From assembly GCF_002845985.1 (NCBI RefSeq), contig NZ_PDFK01000013.1, positions 1-49,163 on the forward strand: a stretch of 49,163 bases of DNA. Reading direction: 5' to 3'. Positions 1-7,893 of the stretch are shown piece after piece (the first letter of the stretch is position 1; every line of letters begins with the position of its first letter). The notes under the pieces are model-generated. The model did no database searches and was not told where the DNA came from. It saw only the letters and a list, made by a program, of their open reading frames with translations. The DNA is from Lysinibacillus fusiformis (GTDB taxonomy: Bacteria; Bacillota; Bacilli; Bacillales_A; Planococcaceae). A program made the translations under genes and the position numbers.

Positions 1-268
1 ATTAAAAGTGATGTGTGACAACACCCCTCCATAAAAGAGTAATGAATACCTTCCCTTTTTTGCTAAAAAGTTAACATTTTTATTTTATGGATTGGAGTGG
101 AAGGCTACTTGACTCCCGTGGGATAGCGAGACAGGCGAGCCCCTGCACGGAGCGGTAGCGGAGGAAGCGGCTCGGCGCTCGCCCACAGGAAAGCAAGTAG
201 CCTGCAACGGAAATCCTTTTTCACCTTTCACATAAATTCTATGGATGGTTTTGTTTTTCAACACTAAG
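1..268. repeat. GC-rich interspersed repeat, intact copy
   Basis: This copy matches a second copy at 31434-33120 that is split by an insertion sequence. The GC-rich core, 89-216, begins with GGATT and ends with AATCC, and has inner arms GGCTACTTG and CAAGTAGCC, so it can fold as a long imperfect stem-loop. About 90 bases of the right half are identical in the two copies. The AT-rich flanks are also related and end in a shared TTTTTCAACACTA. A short antisense open frame here is an artefact of the repeat. Its function is unknown. It accounts for most of the gene-free stretch before the first gene. Confidence 0.75.
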
Positions 269-307
269 TCAAGCAATTATAGTTATCTATATTTGCTTGA
301 CTTTTAA

Positions 308-322
308 TGATAACTATTATCA
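308..322 (+). promoter_or_regulatory. Fur box upstream of the first AraC/SBP regulator
   Basis: TGATAACTATTATCA fits the Bacillus 7-1-7 Fur consensus TGATAATNATTATCA with one mismatch. It is followed directly by a TATAAT-like -10 (325-330), so Fur binding would cover the promoter of the gene starting at 374. Confidence 0.7.
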
Positions 323-373
323 ATTATAATGACTCTATAATGATTGTTTCAATTATATTAAGGTGGATGCAAA

Positions 374-1954
374 ATGTATAGATTAATGGACACAGCAATA
401 ATTGAATGGAAAGAAAAGGTTAATACATATTCACTTCATACAAAATTTCCAACCTTATTAGCTTGCGATGTTGCTACCAAAATTTCCTTAGATGGAAAAT
501 GGTTATGTTTAGATAAAAATGAAATGATATATCTTAGTGCGGGGAAAATAGCAAAGTTAGAAAAAGCAAATCACCAAGTTGTTCATTTATACATTGTATC
601 TTTTCAAATGTACAGTCTTACTGAAGAAAATGCTGATTTATTGCTTTATCGTGTCGATCATAAACAATTGCCTGCCCATGGCTCAATTGCTAGTGTAGAA
701 ACATTATCGTATCGTGCTGTTACTCTTCTTCAAGAACTTGTAGGTGAGTTAGACTTAGGTGAACAGCATTTTCATAGTAGACAAAATTTTTTGTTGGAGG
801 AAATATTACATTTATTTATCCAAGCTTTAAAGCCGTATAAAGAGAAAGTAGATTTGATTATGCGAGAAGCTCTAGCATATATCAATCGCCATTATGATCA
901 AAATCTAAATCGATCACAATTAGCAGAGCTTATGGGTTTTAATCCAAGTTATTTTTCAAGATTGTTTCAACAACAAATAGGGCGTAGTTTCTCGAACCAT
1001 TTGATGAGAGTGAGAATAGACAAAGCCAAAATGTATCTTCTTTCAACGGATGCCACATTGAACGAGATTGCGAGAAAAGTTGGCTATACAGATGGACTCT
1101 ATTTAAGCCGAAAGTTTAAACAAATTGTTGGTGTATCGCCAAGTGAGTATCGGTATAGACCAAAGCCGAGACGTATTGTAGCATTCCAATATAGTGGTGA
1201 TTTACTTGCTTTAGGCATACAGCCAATTGCTGCTCCTTTTACACCATGGGAAGTATCACCGCTTATACATCGTGAGCTTAGTGGTACGATTGATCTGGAG
1301 CAAGATAGAACTCATCAACTGGAGAAAATGGACATCGACCTAATCATTGTGCCTGAATATTTATATTATTGTCCAGGCAAGTTAGAAAAATTGGAGCAAC
1401 TTGCACCCATTTTGGTTTTGCCATGGAATCAATTAGATCGACTTGAAGAAGTTAAGCTTATAGGGAAAATTCTTGGATGTGAGGCAGAGGCAACGATGTG
1501 GGTTGAGCATTATCAATCCATTACACATACAGCAGCTGCTAAGCTCGAATTCATTATACAACCTCACGAAACAGTAGGTTTATATGAGGTATGGGAGGAT
1601 CATACAATATGTATTTGGAATACCACTGCAAGAGCTACCTTTAATTTATATAATGGCTTAAAGTTAACTCCTCCTCCACGTATTCAGCAAGAGGTGCTCG
1701 AAGTAAATAGTCATCTTTTTATAGAGGGAAATATATTGTCTGACTACGCTGCTAACCACATGTTTGTCGTCCTCACAGAAGATTACTATCAAGATTTCCC
1801 AAATAAGTTATTAAAGCATAAAGCTTGGAAGCAGCTATTTGAAGATCCAACAAGGAGCATTTATCCAATTAAGCTGAATGATTTTTGGTGCAATGATGGA
1901 TTAACGCTAGAAAAACAACTTAGTATTATGCTAGAAAAGCTATATAATCATTAA
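374..1954 (+). CDS. AraC-family regulator with C-terminal siderophore-binding domain (Btr-like)
   Basis: This is a 526-residue cytoplasmic protein with no signal peptide. Residues 1-160 form a divergent sensor/cupin-like N-domain. Residues about 164-262 hold the paired AraC helix-turn-helix motifs, the second with the typical ending GVSPSEYR. Residues about 266-524 resemble a ferric-siderophore periplasmic-binding domain, with the motifs RRIVAFQYSGDLLALGIQP and LIIVPE. The layout is that of B. subtilis Btr, which senses ferri-bacillibactin inside the cell and activates its uptake genes. The start has a good AAGGTGG ribosome binding site 7 bases upstream, and a Fur box lies just before it. A siderophore-binding lipoprotein follows on the same strand after its own Fur box and is the likely target. 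The ligand cannot be told from sequence. Confidence 0.85.
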   Translation: MYRLMDTAIIEWKEKVNTYSLHTKFPTLLACDVATKISLDGKWLCLDKNEMIYLSAGKIAKLEKANHQVVHLYIVSFQMYSLTEENADLLLYRVDHKQLPAHGSIASVETLSYRAVTLLQELVGELDLGEQHFHSRQNFLLEEILHLFIQALKPYKEKVDLIMREALAYINRHYDQNLNRSQLAELMGFNPSYFSRLFQQQIGRSFSNHLMRVRIDKAKMYLLSTDATLNEIARKVGYTDGLYLSRKFKQIVGVSPSEYRYRPKPRRIVAFQYSGDLLALGIQPIAAPFTPWEVSPLIHRELSGTIDLEQDRTHQLEKMDIDLIIVPEYLYYCPGKLEKLEQLAPILVLPWNQLDRLEEVKLIGKILGCEAEATMWVEHYQSITHTAAAKLEFIIQPHETVGLYEVWEDHTICIWNTTARATFNLYNGLKLTPPPRIQQEVLEVNSHLFIEGNILSDYAANHMFVVLTEDYYQDFPNKLLKHKAWKQLFEDPTRSIYPIKLNDFWCNDGLTLEKQLSIMLEKLYNH

Positions 1955-2046
1955 TAATGAAGCCAATGTCACTTTTGTCCATATGCAAGTTCTCACATTT
2001 TGAAATAGACGATTGAAGAAGAGACCATTACGATAAGGATATTGAT

Positions 2047-2067
2047 TGAGAAAGATTATCATTATCG
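2047..2067 (+). promoter_or_regulatory. Fur box upstream of the binding protein at 2083
   Basis: TGAGAAAGATTATCATTATC contains overlapping 7-1-7 Fur half-sites (TGAGAAA-G-ATTATCA first). It ends only a few bases before the ribosome binding site of the lipoprotein gene. Confidence 0.65.
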
Positions 2068-2082
2068 ATAGGAGTGGAACAA

Positions 2083-3063
2083 ATGGTCAAGGCGAGGCAA
2101 AGAATTTGGATAGGGTTAATGATGCTACTGTTGATTTTAATTGTTTTAGGTGGCTGTAGCAAGGCGACAAAAAGCAATTCAGAAAGCCCACAGTCAGAGT
2201 CAAAAAGTAATTCAGAAACAGATACAAAAGTTATTAAAACAGTTGATGGTGATGTTGAAATACCTGCCAATCCTCAACGAATCGTTACGCAAGGATATTT
2301 AGCAAATTTTTTAGTTTTTGATGTTAAACCAGTCGGTGCACCATATTGGGAAATGGAAAGCCCTTATACTATGGAATTAAGTGAAGGGATCACAGATATT
2401 GGTCAAATTGATGGAGGCTCGGTTGAAAAAATTTTATCACTTAAACCAGATTTAATAGTCACGGTTGGAGGAGATGAAAAATTAAATGAGCAATACCGCA
2501 AGATTGCCCCAACATTGGTCATCCCTTATGGTACATATCATGAAGTTCATGACGAAATGAGAGCTTTTGGGGAGATTTTAGGAAAAGAGAAGGAAGCGGA
2601 AAAATGGCTAAAAGAATTTGATAAAAAAGTAGCGAAGGCAAAGGATTCTATTAAAGGGTTAATTAGAGAAGGAACGACTTTTTCTCTTATGGGTCCGTTT
2701 GGAAAGGATTTTTATGTCTATGGTGATGGTGTAAATCGTGGTGGACAAGCAATTTATCAGCAGCTAGGTTTAACACCACCAAAATTAGTACGCAAGGATT
2801 TAATTGAGCCAAAAATTAATGCACTGAGTATTTCACAGGAAAAGATTGCAGATTATGCAGGTGACTATATCTTTTTAGATATTTCAGGAGAAGCGGAATT
2901 TGATGAGAATGACCCTGTATGGTCAACGATTGATGCAGTTAAAAATAATAAAGTATTCTACTTAAATCCCGAACGTTTCTGGCCATATGATCCAATTGCA
3001 GTGGAATCACAGGTTGAAGAAATTGCTAAAATGTTAAAGAACCATTTAGAGCAAGAGAAGTAA
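2083..3063 (+). CDS. ferric-siderophore ABC transporter substrate-binding lipoprotein
   Basis: This is a membrane-anchored extracytoplasmic binding protein of the FhuD/FeuA type, about 326 residues. The signal peptide has a long hydrophobic stretch and the lipobox LGGC, with Cys25 as the lipidated residue. Family motifs follow: GDVEIPANPQRIV after the linker, SLKPDLIV, KIAPTLVIPYG and, late, IADYAGDYIFLD. It groups with the lipoproteins at 14064, 16146 and 18203, a clade like the hydroxamate binders YxeB/FhuD. ATG 2083 is preferred over GTG 2074 because AGGAGTGG (2070-2077) is then correctly spaced. No permease genes are adjacent, so it must use one encoded elsewhere. Confidence 0.88.
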   Translation: MVKARQRIWIGLMMLLLILIVLGGCSKATKSNSESPQSESKSNSETDTKVIKTVDGDVEIPANPQRIVTQGYLANFLVFDVKPVGAPYWEMESPYTMELSEGITDIGQIDGGSVEKILSLKPDLIVTVGGDEKLNEQYRKIAPTLVIPYGTYHEVHDEMRAFGEILGKEKEAEKWLKEFDKKVAKAKDSIKGLIREGTTFSLMGPFGKDFYVYGDGVNRGGQAIYQQLGLTPPKLVRKDLIEPKINALSISQEKIADYAGDYIFLDISGEAEFDENDPVWSTIDAVKNNKVFYLNPERFWPYDPIAVESQVEEIAKMLKNHLEQEK

Positions 3064-3072
3064 ATGCTACAA

Positions 3073-3103
3073 AAAAGCCCAAGTGGATAAATTACCACTT
3101 GGG
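3073..3103 (-). terminator. Rho-independent terminator between convergent genes
   Basis: The stem is CCCAAGTGG / CCACTTGGG with an 8-base loop. The strand-minus transcript runs into a T-rich tract, so it ends the hydrolase transcript. It may also stop the plus-strand lipoprotein transcript, where the trailing sequence is less T-rich. Confidence 0.75.
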
Positions 3104-3110
3104 TCTTCTA

Positions 3111-3911
3111 CTAGGAATCCAAAAAACGGGGAAGACGACTAAGCATACAAGGGAGGACGCTCACATGGTCCTCCTCATCAAATTTCACATAATCAGTAAG
3201 AATGTTTTTGTCGCTTAAACGCTTCATTTGTTCAGCTGCTTGATCAGCTCCTTCAAGCATATCTGGCAGCTCGTTAGCGCCGATTGTAAGTAAGAGATTA
3301 ATAGTATGCTGACTGTTCCAAGTTTCAGCAAATTTGTCTATTTCTTTTAGTACGGCATTGTTAGCCCACCAAACAGAGGGGCTTCCGACTACTACATGAC
3401 TAAATAAATTTGGTCTCGCACATAGAGCATACAGTGTGAAAAGACCGCCTAATGAATGACCAACAACCGCTTGTTTCTTCTTATTGACTGGCCACTCCTT
3501 TGCGATAGCAGGCATTAGCTCATGCTCAATAAAGTCTAGGAATTCATTGGCTTTGCCATTAGGAGGCCAAGGCGATCCATCTGGACGTGGTGGTAGCTGA
3601 GCTTCACTAACAGGTAGTGTAAAATCATTGCAACGTCGTTCCATATCAAAGGGTTCCTTTGAGGGATAGCCAATCCCAATAACAAGAATTGGCTCATAGC
3701 CTTTTGGTTTACGTGTTTGTAATTTTACTGCCTCAGCGAGCGTTGGAAAAAGAGCGTCCCCATCTAAGGCATATATAACAGTATAGCCATCTGCTGGTGG
3801 TGCTTCTGTTGGGGCAGCAATTAAAATTCGATAGTCAAGCTGTTGACGAGATGTCATGGCAACTTCAAAGTAGTTATCTGATGTATAAGGTTTCTTTGTC
3901 ATTGTTGTCAT
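3111..3911 (-). CDS. alpha/beta hydrolase, probable ferri-siderophore esterase (BesA/IroE-like)
   Basis: The protein has about 266 residues and belongs to the putative esterase family of enterobactin and bacillibactin esterases. The nucleophile motif GHSLGG puts the catalytic Ser at about 153. A DGD segment lies near residue 50 and a late EEDHVSVLP supplies the probable catalytic His. There is no signal peptide, so it is expected to act in the cytoplasm, cutting imported ferric siderophore to release iron. The start codon overlaps the stop of the upstream binding-protein gene in an ATGA junction, which indicates translational coupling. Upstream in-frame starts would run deep into that gene and were not used. 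The pairing suggests an ester-backbone siderophore as substrate of the pair; this is an inference. Confidence 0.75.
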   Translation of the reverse strand: MTTMTKKPYTSDNYFEVAMTSRQQLDYRILIAAPTEAPPADGYTVIYALDGDALFPTLAEAVKLQTRKPKGYEPILVIGIGYPSKEPFDMERRCNDFTLPVSEAQLPPRPDGSPWPPNGKANEFLDFIEHELMPAIAKEWPVNKKKQAVVGHSLGGLFTLYALCARPNLFSHVVVGSPSVWWANNAVLKEIDKFAETWNSQHTINLLLTIGANELPDMLEGADQAAEQMKRLSDKNILTDYVKFDEEDHVSVLPCMLSRLPRFLDS

Positions 3912-4894
3912 GGCGCTAAAAACTCCAATACATCCTCTATCACTTTTCCTTGTGCATGAATACCACCATTTAGCCAATAATCCTCGGATGTTTCAAATAC
4001 TTGATTATGTTTGAAGGCAGCTGTACTTTGCCAAATTTTACTGTCCTTCAACTCATTTATAAATTCATCTCCAAGATTGCCATCATTGATTAGGAAAATA
4101 TAATCGGCATCAAGTTCAGGTAGAATTTCTAATGATACTTCAAAGGCACCATTTTTCACGTAGCTGCTTTGTTCAAATCCTAATTCATGTGTTAAGACAT
4201 ACCCACTGAAATACTCATCAGTCATGAAAAACATTCCTTTTGCATTAAAGCGAATTAACGCAACCTTTTTACCTTCTGTGATGGAGGCTAGCTTTGTTTT
4301 TGCTGCATCCACCTTTTCTTGATAGCCTTGTAAAGCTTGCTCAGCCTTGTCTGGTTCATCAAGTAATTGCCCTAAAATTTTAATAGAGCCTTCTAAATCG
4401 CTTGCAGCATTATTAAATACATAGGTTGGAGCAATTTTGGCATATTTTTCGTATGTGCCATTTTCCACATAAAATGAATTGTGCAAAATAATTAAATCTG
4501 GTTTATTAGCCATAATTGATTCGGCTGAAGGGGGACCACTTGCAAAGCTAATTTCAGGTACGCCTTGTAGCTGATCTTGTAAATAGAGCTGTGGTTTAAC
4601 ACCATTCGACCATTGCATAATAGGCTTGATGCCAAAAGCTAATAACGAATCCTCCATAACAGGTGCAAATATTTTTGTAGGCTTAGCAGGTAGTGTCACA
4701 TCATTGCCAACCTCATCTTTTATTGTTAATGGATAAACACTTTGCTCCTTCGTATTTTCTGAGTCAGCCTGTTCTTCTTTATTACTTGATTGGTCATTGC
4801 ATGCCGAAAGTATGCCAATAGCAAGCAATAACATCGCTAATATATAGGCAGATTTTAAAATCGTTTGACAGTGATTACGACAATTTTGTTTCAT
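3908..4894 (-). CDS. siderophore-type substrate-binding lipoprotein
   Basis: This is a 328-residue lipoprotein with a signal peptide and lipobox ILSAC (Cys32), followed by an acidic Ser/Gln-rich linker and an iron-siderophore binding fold. It is a close paralogue of the lipoprotein at 11349: both share an APxxEDxLxAxGIKP segment, an aromatic QWS motif, LYLQD/GYLQD and KIAPTYV. A Fur box lies 24 bases upstream. It is the first gene of a two-gene unit with the overlapping esterase. A Btr-like regulator gene ends just upstream on the same strand. Ligand unknown. Confidence 0.87.
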   Translation of the reverse strand: MKQNCRNHCQTILKSAYILAMLLLAIGILSACNDQSSNKEEQADSENTKEQSVYPLTIKDEVGNDVTLPAKPTKIFAPVMEDSLLAFGIKPIMQWSNGVKPQLYLQDQLQGVPEISFASGPPSAESIMANKPDLIILHNSFYVENGTYEKYAKIAPTYVFNNAASDLEGSIKILGQLLDEPDKAEQALQGYQEKVDAAKTKLASITEGKKVALIRFNAKGMFFMTDEYFSGYVLTHELGFEQSSYVKNGAFEVSLEILPELDADYIFLINDGNLGDEFINELKDSKIWQSTAAFKHNQVFETSEDYWLNGGIHAQGKVIEDVLEFLAP

Positions 4895-4917
4895 TGTTCA
4901 TCAAAGTCTCCTTCCAT

Positions 4918-4932
4918 TGATAATCATTCTCA
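4918..4932 (-). promoter_or_regulatory. Fur box upstream of the binding protein/esterase pair
   Basis: TGATAATCATTCTCA is a 7-1-7 Fur site with one mismatch. It sits between the upstream regulator stop and the lipoprotein start, giving the pair its own iron-regulated promoter. Confidence 0.7.
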
Positions 4933-4939
4933 AATGGAA

Positions 4940-6127
4940 TTATAAATCACTGTCTGATAGGATACCATGGACGGAAACAGGAAAAGGGTTTGGATTTTTT
5001 CCGGTTAACATCAGCAACATTTCATCTAGCATTCGGTTTATAGCAATAGCAGAGTATTCGAACCAAGGATTTGATGGCAAAACATATACATGTCCATTTT
5101 TTACGGCTTGGAGCTCTTTCCAATGATCGAGGTATTGTAAAGTGAGCCAATAATTCCGAGTGGGCGAATCTGGGCAAATGATAAATAGTAGACGGTCTGG
5201 ATTTATATCTACTAGCTGTTCAAGTGTAATAGGTTCGTTACATGTTTGTTGTTGCGCATCAACAAGACGAAGCTGCAAATCCGTAAAGAGCACATCCTGA
5301 ATGCCTTTATTACAATATAAAAATAATTGGTCGCCACATAAACGGAGAACAGCAAAAGTATCCTCCCCAGTCACTCCTTTGATATCTTGTTTAGCCTGTA
5401 ATACCTTTTGTTCATATGTTTGAATGAAATGCTCACCCACGCTTTGTTTTTTGACAGCAACAGCTATCTCTCTTAACTGTGTTCGCCAGTCCTTAGCTTG
5501 TATATAGACATTTTTAATACCCATTGTTTGAAGCCAATCAAGCATGGAGAGGGAGGGCTCCTCTTGGAAAATGTGAATATCTGGCTTAGCAGAGGCTAAT
5601 TTTCTAAAGTTGTCTTCGGACTCTGCATCAAAAATATTGACATGCACTTGAATTTTGTCTTGGTAATGGTTGTAATAATAAGGACTCCATTTGGCATTCA
5701 ATGGAGCTGCAACAGGTATGATGCCAAGTGCTAATAAATTCCCGGTAGCTGAAACAGAAAAAGTAGAGATTCGCTGACGAGCTATTTTATTAAAAGCAGA
5801 AGGTGAAACCCCCACTTCCTTTTTAAACTTCCGACTAAAATAAAATTCATCACTGTATCCAACTTTTCTAGCGATTTCACGAAGCAATAGATCTGTATCA
5901 CGCAATAGCTGCTTAGCATGTCCAATACGCAGCTCCGTTAAATAATCAGTGGCACTTTGACCGAATGCCTTTTTAAATGCCTCACCAAAGTAGCTAGAAC
6001 TTAGACCAGAAATGAGTGCCAGATGCTCCATCGTGAGTGGTTGATGATGGTTTTTAGCAATATAATCTCGAATATCCTTTAATGAAATTTGAGTTGTCAT
6101 TCTATCTGTTATGCTTTCCGTTTTCAT
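4940..6127 (-). CDS. short AraC-family regulator with siderophore-binding domain, lacking the N-terminal sensor
   Basis: This protein has about 395 residues. The AraC double helix-turn-helix is right at the N-terminus (about residues 16-115, ending GVSPSAFN), followed by a siderophore binding-protein-like domain (about 120-370). Unlike its neighbours it has no N-terminal cupin-like domain, so the binding domain must be the only sensor. ATG 6127 fits the AAGGGGTGA ribosome binding site (6137-6145) better than GTG 6139, which overlaps that site. It lies 34 bases after another regulator with no Fur box between, so the two are probably co-transcribed. The downstream binding protein/esterase pair is the likely target. 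Confidence 0.8.
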   Translation of the reverse strand: MKTESITDRMTTQISLKDIRDYIAKNHHQPLTMEHLALISGLSSSYFGEAFKKAFGQSATDYLTELRIGHAKQLLRDTDLLLREIARKVGYSDEFYFSRKFKKEVGVSPSAFNKIARQRISTFSVSATGNLLALGIIPVAAPLNAKWSPYYYNHYQDKIQVHVNIFDAESEDNFRKLASAKPDIHIFQEEPSLSMLDWLQTMGIKNVYIQAKDWRTQLREIAVAVKKQSVGEHFIQTYEQKVLQAKQDIKGVTGEDTFAVLRLCGDQLFLYCNKGIQDVLFTDLQLRLVDAQQQTCNEPITLEQLVDINPDRLLFIICPDSPTRNYWLTLQYLDHWKELQAVKNGHVYVLPSNPWFEYSAIAINRMLDEMLLMLTGKNPNPFPVSVHGILSDSDL

Positions 6128-6161
6128 GTAACATGTCACCCCTTGTATATAATTATGGGAA

Positions 6162-7796
6162 TTACTTTACAGTAACCAATAACTTTGGTAATGCACCGAG
6201 TAACTTCTCCCTTGTAAAGGCATCACTATAATTCCACTTTGTTGCATCCACTAAATAAACGTGGTTATTTTGTACGGCAGTGAGGCTTTTCCAAATATCA
6301 CTTTGCATCAATTCCATCGTTGCCTTTTGCGATTCTGGTTTATCAGATAAAAGCATAAAGATTCGATCACCAGCGTATTGAGGCAAGTGGTTTATCGGAA
6401 TTTCCTTATACCCCATGCTTGCTTGAAGTAATTTTTTTACTTGCGGGTGAGGTTGAAATCCATCTGGATGAAAAAGGGCAGGGGATAGACCTGTACAGCC
6501 CATGACATAAAGGCGTTTACCATGATCAAAGGTCAAAACTGATGCCGTTTCACCAGACTCTACAACGGTTTGTAGCTGCTGCCACATAGTTTGTTCTTGG
6601 ATTTTAAAACGTGTTAGCCAATTTTCTGCACATTGTTGTTGGCTTAGCCATTGTCCTAATAGACGGATGCGTTCTTCTAATGAATCCCAAGAATTTAGGG
6701 TAATAGTTGGAGCAATCGACGATAATGCCTGATATTGCCGTTCGTCGTTATTTGTAAAAATGATTAAATCTGGATTAAGCTTTGAAGATTTTTCTAGATT
6801 GATTGGAAATGCTACATCTTGAATGTACGGAACATGGTTTTTATAAAAAGATTTACTAATAGAGTTTTTGTCACCACCTATTGGCTGTACATCAAAAATC
6901 AACATATCGCCAAATGTCTCTCCATGATAAATAATACGATGAGGAGAGGAAGGGATGACTACCTCATGTCCAGTCCAATCTTTTACAATTGTTCTTTGCT
7001 TATACTGCCGTGCAAACTGCTTTGGGGGAATCCCAATCACTTGTCGGAAGCGGCGATTAAAATAATATTCATCATCAAATCCAACTTGCTGTGCAATATC
7101 CTTTAATGGCTCATTTGTTTGTAGCAATAATTCCTTTGCATTGGTAAGACGTAAATCTGTAATATAATCTAACGGTTTTTTCCCTGTTAAAGTTTGAAAG
7201 ATTGCGCTATATTGCCATTGAGCGATATGAGCTAGCTCTGACAGCTTTTTCACGGTTAAAGGCTGTTGATAGTAGCTATGTATATAGTTAATTGTTTCTT
7301 CAACCGACTTTGTCATTGTTAATTGGTAATTCACATGAAGCTGATGTTCAAATAATAAATTTAATAGTTCATACAAGATTCCGTGTTGTTTAAGATAATC
7401 TGATTTAAGCTTTAAATGATATAGATCTTCGGTAAGACGAATAAAGCGCGTATTTGGGTAAACGGTATACTCCACTTCATCAGAAAAAAGGGCTCCTAAA
7501 TATGGAGAAGGGTACTCATGTTTTAGCTGAAAAGCTGTAAAAGTTATTTTATAGAAATGGAATTGCTTCGTTAGATCCGATAAATCTATCATAGAATGAG
7601 GTTGTATAAGAAAAATCTTCCCTTTCGTCACCAAATAGGGAATATCATCAATCGTTAATGTGCCACAGCCATCCATAAAAAGTATCATCGTATGGTGAGA
7701 AGTTGAGATAAACGGATAGCTCTGTGAAATATAGTCGATATCTTCTAAATGAAATAGTAAATTATTGTTAAAAGAAGATGAAATATTGTCTTCCAT
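6162..7796 (-). CDS. AraC-family regulator with C-terminal siderophore-binding domain (Btr-like)
   Basis: This is a 544-residue three-part protein: an N-domain (1-160), an AraC double helix-turn-helix (about 164-263, ending GIPPKQFARQ) and a binding-protein-like domain (268-544). The sensor domain is clearly related to the neighbouring lipoprotein at 7894. Shared features include RIIYHGETFGD versus RVVYHGEGYGD, FPINLEK versus FPINVEK, SSIAPTITL versus SKIAPTIVL, and the late YAGDRIFML versus YAGDRIFIL. This suggests both bind the same ligand, one outside and one inside the cell. The start has a clear AAGGAAGTG site, and a Fur box lies 21 bases upstream. Confidence 0.85.
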   Translation of the reverse strand: MEDNISSSFNNNLLFHLEDIDYISQSYPFISTSHHTMILFMDGCGTLTIDDIPYLVTKGKIFLIQPHSMIDLSDLTKQFHFYKITFTAFQLKHEYPSPYLGALFSDEVEYTVYPNTRFIRLTEDLYHLKLKSDYLKQHGILYELLNLLFEHQLHVNYQLTMTKSVEETINYIHSYYQQPLTVKKLSELAHIAQWQYSAIFQTLTGKKPLDYITDLRLTNAKELLLQTNEPLKDIAQQVGFDDEYYFNRRFRQVIGIPPKQFARQYKQRTIVKDWTGHEVVIPSSPHRIIYHGETFGDMLIFDVQPIGGDKNSISKSFYKNHVPYIQDVAFPINLEKSSKLNPDLIIFTNNDERQYQALSSIAPTITLNSWDSLEERIRLLGQWLSQQQCAENWLTRFKIQEQTMWQQLQTVVESGETASVLTFDHGKRLYVMGCTGLSPALFHPDGFQPHPQVKKLLQASMGYKEIPINHLPQYAGDRIFMLLSDKPESQKATMELMQSDIWKSLTAVQNNHVYLVDATKWNYSDAFTREKLLGALPKLLVTVK

Positions 7797-7816
7797 CTGT
7801 TCACTTCCTTGCTAAA

Positions 7817-7831
7817 TGAAAATGATTATCA
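7817..7831 (-). promoter_or_regulatory. Fur box upstream of the 544-residue regulator
   Basis: TGAAAATGATTATCA is a 7-1-7 Fur site with one mismatch, placed just upstream of the ribosome binding site of the minus-strand regulator. Confidence 0.7.
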
Positions 7832-7855
7832 ATTAACTATATTGTATAAAAAGTA

Positions 7856-7888
7856 AAGAGACATTTCAACAAAGATGAAATGTCTCTT
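7856..7888 (-). terminator. Rho-independent terminator of the lipoprotein gene at 7894
   Basis: A perfect 13-base stem AAGAGACATTTCA / TGAAATGTCTCTT is followed, on the minus strand, by a T-rich tract. It separates the lipoprotein transcript from the regulator downstream on the same strand. Confidence 0.8.
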
Positions 7889-7893
7889 GCTAT

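Noticed and set aside
85..276. Short minus-strand open frame of 63 codons
   Set aside because: It lies wholly in the GC-rich repeat, has no ribosome binding site and is repeated only because the DNA is repeated.
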